A DNA stretch of 64,000 bases. Origin: Streptomyces hundungensis. GTDB lineage: Bacteria; Actinomycetota; Actinomycetes; Streptomycetales; Streptomycetaceae. The stretch is from contig NZ_CP032698.1 of assembly GCF_003627815.1 (NCBI RefSeq), positions 7,316,001 through 7,380,000 of the forward strand, given 5' to 3'. Made by a program: the position numbers and the translations under genes. Below are positions 62,010 through 64,000 of this stretch, piece by piece (the first letter of the stretch is position 1; every line of letters begins with the position of its first letter). A model generated the notes under the pieces. The model saw only the letters and a list, made by a program, of their open reading frames with translations. It did not search any database and was not told the DNA's origin.

Positions 62010-62474
62010 CTAGGCCAGATGGGACACGAGGCGCTCGAGGAAGGCCTGCTGGCCCTGGACGAGCAGGGGAGCCGCCGCCTCGGGAGTCAGCCAGGCGAAG
62101 CGGTCCATCTCCGGGAACTCGCGCACCGTGCCCGATCCGCGCGGCCACTCCATGGTGAACGTCCCCGGCACCGCCCCGGCCGGATCGAGGTCCGCCTCGA
62201 TCGCCCACACCGTCACGGTCTTCCCGCCACGCTGCACGATGTCGCCCAGCGGCACCAGGGCGCCCTCGGGCGCCGGAAGGCCCAGCTCCTCCTCGAACTC
62301 GCGCCGGGCGGCCGCCTCGGGCCGCTCCTCGGGGCCGAACTCGCCCTTGGGAACCGACCAGGCACCGGCCTCGCGCCGGGCGAAGAAAGGCCCGCCCATG
62401 TGGCCCACCAACACCTCGATGCCGTCGCCCACCCGGCGGTACAGCAGAAGCCCCGCGCTGCGCTTTCCCGTCAT
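62010..62474 (-). CDS. Nudix hydrolase
   Basis: This 154-residue Nudix protein has the box GEFGPEERPEAAARREFEEE then LGL (about 45-67), where the first glycine of the usual pattern is GEF. The opening KRSAGLLLYRRVGDGIEVLV and AWSVPKGE match the family found next to DUF6328-like genes in Streptomyces. ATG 62474. The frame upstream to 62627 is not coding-like. The substrate is unknown. Confidence 0.9.
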   Translation of the reverse strand: MTGKRSAGLLLYRRVGDGIEVLVGHMGGPFFARREAGAWSVPKGEFGPEERPEAAARREFEEELGLPAPEGALVPLGDIVQRGGKTVTVWAIEADLDPAGAVPGTFTMEWPRGSGTVREFPEMDRFAWLTPEAAAPLLVQGQQAFLERLVSHLA

Positions 62475-62577
62475 GCCGCCAGTCTGAGGGTCCGGCGGGC
62501 GCGGCGCCATGAGGCAGCGGTACCCCTGGGGTTTCAGTTGATATGTATGGGTACCGGATGCCGAGGAGGTGGTACGC

Positions 62578-63069
62578 ATGACGGATTCAGGACGTGACGA
62601 GACGGTCGAGGAACGCGCCGACCGCAAATGGAACGACCTGCTCCAGGAACTGAGGGTGGCTCAGACCGGGGTACAGATCCTGTTCGGCTTTCTGCTCGCG
62701 GTCGTCTTCCAGGAGCGGTTCACCAGCCTCAGCGACACCGACCGGACCATCTATGTGGTGACGGTGGTGCTCGGCGCCGCCACCACCGGGGCACTGATCG
62801 GGCCCGTCTCCTTCCACCGGATGCTGGCCGGCCAGCGACTGAAGCCGCAGACGGTGGCCTGGGCGTCGCGGCTCACCGTCGTCGGGCTCGTACTGCTGCT
62901 GTGCACGGTGGCGAGCTCGCTGATGCTCATCCTGCGTGTCGCGCTGCACAACGCGCTCGCGCCGTGGCTGGTGGCCGGCGTGGTCCTGTGGTTCATCGGC
63001 TGCTGGTTCGTGCTGCCGCTCCTGGCGCGCCGACTGCACCGCGACCGCGCCACGGAACCGGTCCGCTAG
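62578..63069 (+). CDS. Four-helix membrane protein, DUF6328 family
   Basis: This is a 163-residue protein. A charged N-terminus (DETVEERADRKWNDLLQELR) is followed by the conserved-looking VAQTGVQILFGFLLAVVFQE and four membrane helices (about 29-48, 59-80, 98-122 and 126-148). It fits the DUF6328 family of unknown function. The ATG at 62578 has GGAGG 8 bases upstream. It is divergent from the Nudix gene and shares 4 bases of its stop (CTAG) with the convergent VOC gene. Confidence 0.88.
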   Translation: MTDSGRDETVEERADRKWNDLLQELRVAQTGVQILFGFLLAVVFQERFTSLSDTDRTIYVVTVVLGAATTGALIGPVSFHRMLAGQRLKPQTVAWASRLTVVGLVLLLCTVASSLMLILRVALHNALAPWLVAGVVLWFIGCWFVLPLLARRLHRDRATEPVR

Positions 63070-63470
63070 CTCTCGGACTGCTCGGAACGCTTGGCCCACA
63101 CGGCGAGCGTGAAGGAGTGGCCGGCCGGGTCGGCGTAGACACGTTCGTCGCGGATCCCGTTGTTGTCCTTGGTGTCCACGGGCATCGCCCCGAGGGTGAT
63201 GGCCTCCCGCTCGGCGGCGTCCATGTCGCCGTACTCCACGACGATCCTGAGGTGCGCCTGCTGGGAGTCGTCGGGGCGCGGCCAGCTCGGCGGCGCGTAC
63301 CCGTGGTCGCGGCGGATCGCCATGTGGACGCCGTCCGTGCCGACGATCTCGACGAAGTCGGGGTCACAGGCGGTGCGGATCTCGCCACCGAGCAACTTGG
63401 CGTAGAACTCGGCCAGTTCGATCGGTTCGGCACAGTCCAGAACGAGGATGCTGGTCTTGGATACGCTCAT
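63066..63470 (-). CDS. VOC-family protein
   Basis: This 134-residue VOC protein has two modules: SKTSILVLDCAEPIELAEFY with AKLLGGEI and FVEIVG, and the second LRIVVEYGDMDAAEREAITL with VYADPAGHSFTLAVW, including a His near the end. Parts of the metal-binding pattern are altered, so it may bind rather than convert its ligand. The ATG at 63470 has no clear ribosome site. It is convergent with the DUF6328 gene (the stops share CTAG). Confidence 0.88.
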   Translation of the reverse strand: MSVSKTSILVLDCAEPIELAEFYAKLLGGEIRTACDPDFVEIVGTDGVHMAIRRDHGYAPPSWPRPDDSQQAHLRIVVEYGDMDAAEREAITLGAMPVDTKDNNGIRDERVYADPAGHSFTLAVWAKRSEQSES

Positions 63471-63560
63471 ACGGGACGAGTGCCCGCGTGGGCGCGCACC
63501 TAACACGCGGCCTCACGCACCGTGTCCGGGCGAGCGCGGATCGCCGCCCGGACCGGGGGC

Positions 63561-63983
63561 TCATACCGGTACGCGGGCGCCGTGCGCGACATAGGCGCCG
63601 GTCGCGTAGTGGACGTACTCGCGCACCAGCCGGAAACCCGCCGTCCAGGCGAGCAGCCGACCGGGCCGGTCGTGGCGGGAGCAGGTCAGGGTCGCGGTGC
63701 GGCCGCGCGCGGCGACGTCCCCGTCCAGAGCCAGTACACAGTTCAGGGCGAGCCGCTGATGGCGTCGCCCCGGGGCGGCGACCACCGCGATCTCCTCGTG
63801 CGCGCCACCCCGGAAGTAGGTGCAGGCAATGGCCAGAAGACGCCCCTGGCGGAAGGCGCCCCAGGCGTGACCGGAACGGCACAGGCCCGAAGGGCCGCCC
63901 CAACTGGCGTGGATCCAGGCCGATTCGGCCGGAAGTCTGACCAGGGACGGCGCGTCGGACGAGGTCAGCGGGCGGATCGTCAC
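63561..63983 (-). CDS. GNAT acetyltransferase-like protein (5' end uncertain)
   Basis: This is a 140-residue fragment or full protein. The GNAT acetyl-CoA region is suggested by HEEIAVVAAPGRRHQRLALN, where a Q/R-x-x-G-like turn is partly kept. The later part reads RHDRPGRLLAWTAGFRLVRE and YVHYATGAYV, typical of GNAT C-termini. The start is shown as GTG at 63983, but the frame stays open to the edge of the window and relatives are often longer, so the gene may extend beyond 64000. The substrate is unknown. Confidence 0.7.
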   Translation of the reverse strand: MTIRPLTSSDAPSLVRLPAESAWIHASWGGPSGLCRSGHAWGAFRQGRLLAIACTYFRGGAHEEIAVVAAPGRRHQRLALNCVLALDGDVAARGRTATLTCSRHDRPGRLLAWTAGFRLVREYVHYATGAYVAHGARVPV

Positions 63984-64000
63984 CCCGCGCGGTGGACGCG

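Overview
The window is a GC-rich actinobacterial chromosome segment and almost certainly comes from a Streptomyces. Third codon positions are nearly all G or C, GTG and TTG starts are common, and many proteins belong to families typical of Streptomyces (DUF6328-, DUF6643- and DUF4865-like proteins, an RsbW-like ATPase, a TerD protein, a monomeric isocitrate dehydrogenase, a deazaflavin-dependent reductase). I found no tRNA, rRNA, transposase, phage integrase or CRISPR array. The layout looks like chromosomal core with accessory genes mixed in.

Layout. 1-1292: end of a sugar ABC transporter operon (two permeases) closed by a strong hairpin. 1468-4007: a small unknown protein, then a T4-phage-type RNA repair pair (Rnl1-like RNA ligase and Pnkp-like end-healing kinase/phosphatase). 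4147-9796: a 58-residue protein, a P-loop kinase-Nudix fusion, a metallo-beta-lactamase-fold hydrolase, an M20 dipeptidase, a geranylgeranyl-reductase-like flavoprotein and a DDN-like reductase. 9965-19785: regulators (TetR, a NarL-type two-component pair, MarR), an MFS transporter divergent from a ROK regulator, a TetR-DUF4865-phosphotriesterase operon and small proteins. 20005-25460: cysteine desulfhydrase-like enzyme, universal stress protein, flavin monooxygenase, SRPBCC protein, DeoR regulator. 25649-32609: a large membrane alpha/beta hydrolase facing a beta-helix-AAA+ fusion, an Rv1733c-like membrane protein, a MOSC protein and a proline/glutamine-rich protein. 33016-44002: TerD fusion, glycosyltransferase, Asp/Glu racemase-like enzyme, PH-like membrane protein, apolipoprotein N-acyltransferase, Nudix, then a 3-hydroxybutyrate dehydrogenase, PucR-type regulator and MHS transporter set. 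44483-49687: a methyltransferase resembling sarcosine/dimethylglycine methyltransferase, a DUF4157 (eCIS-core) protein with a nuclease domain, a decayed LuxR-type ATPase, a GH16-like protein, and a VOC/AraC pair. 49745-64000: MscS channel preceded by a candidate coupled leader peptide, cold-shock-like protein, isocitrate dehydrogenase, P450, secreted protein, methyltransferase, secreted GH27 alpha-galactosidase with a ROK regulator, Nudix, DUF6328, VOC and GNAT genes.

How the genes work together. The clearest functional units are the RNA end-healing/sealing pair, the 3-hydroxybutyrate use block (dehydrogenase, regulator, transporter), the alpha-galactosidase with its ROK regulator, and the TetR-controlled phosphotriesterase-like operon. 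The most unusual single gene is the solitary DUF4157-endonuclease protein, which looks like cargo for an extracellular contractile injection system although no sheath, tube or baseplate gene is in the window.

Two genome-wide habits stand out. First, short tandem or direct repeats sit at or just after stop codons at five places (22064, 24556, 31211, 37017, 40388), with a sixth array at 51109. Second, at least a dozen genes have a -10-like hexamer 6 or 7 bases before the start codon, the signature of leaderless transcripts.
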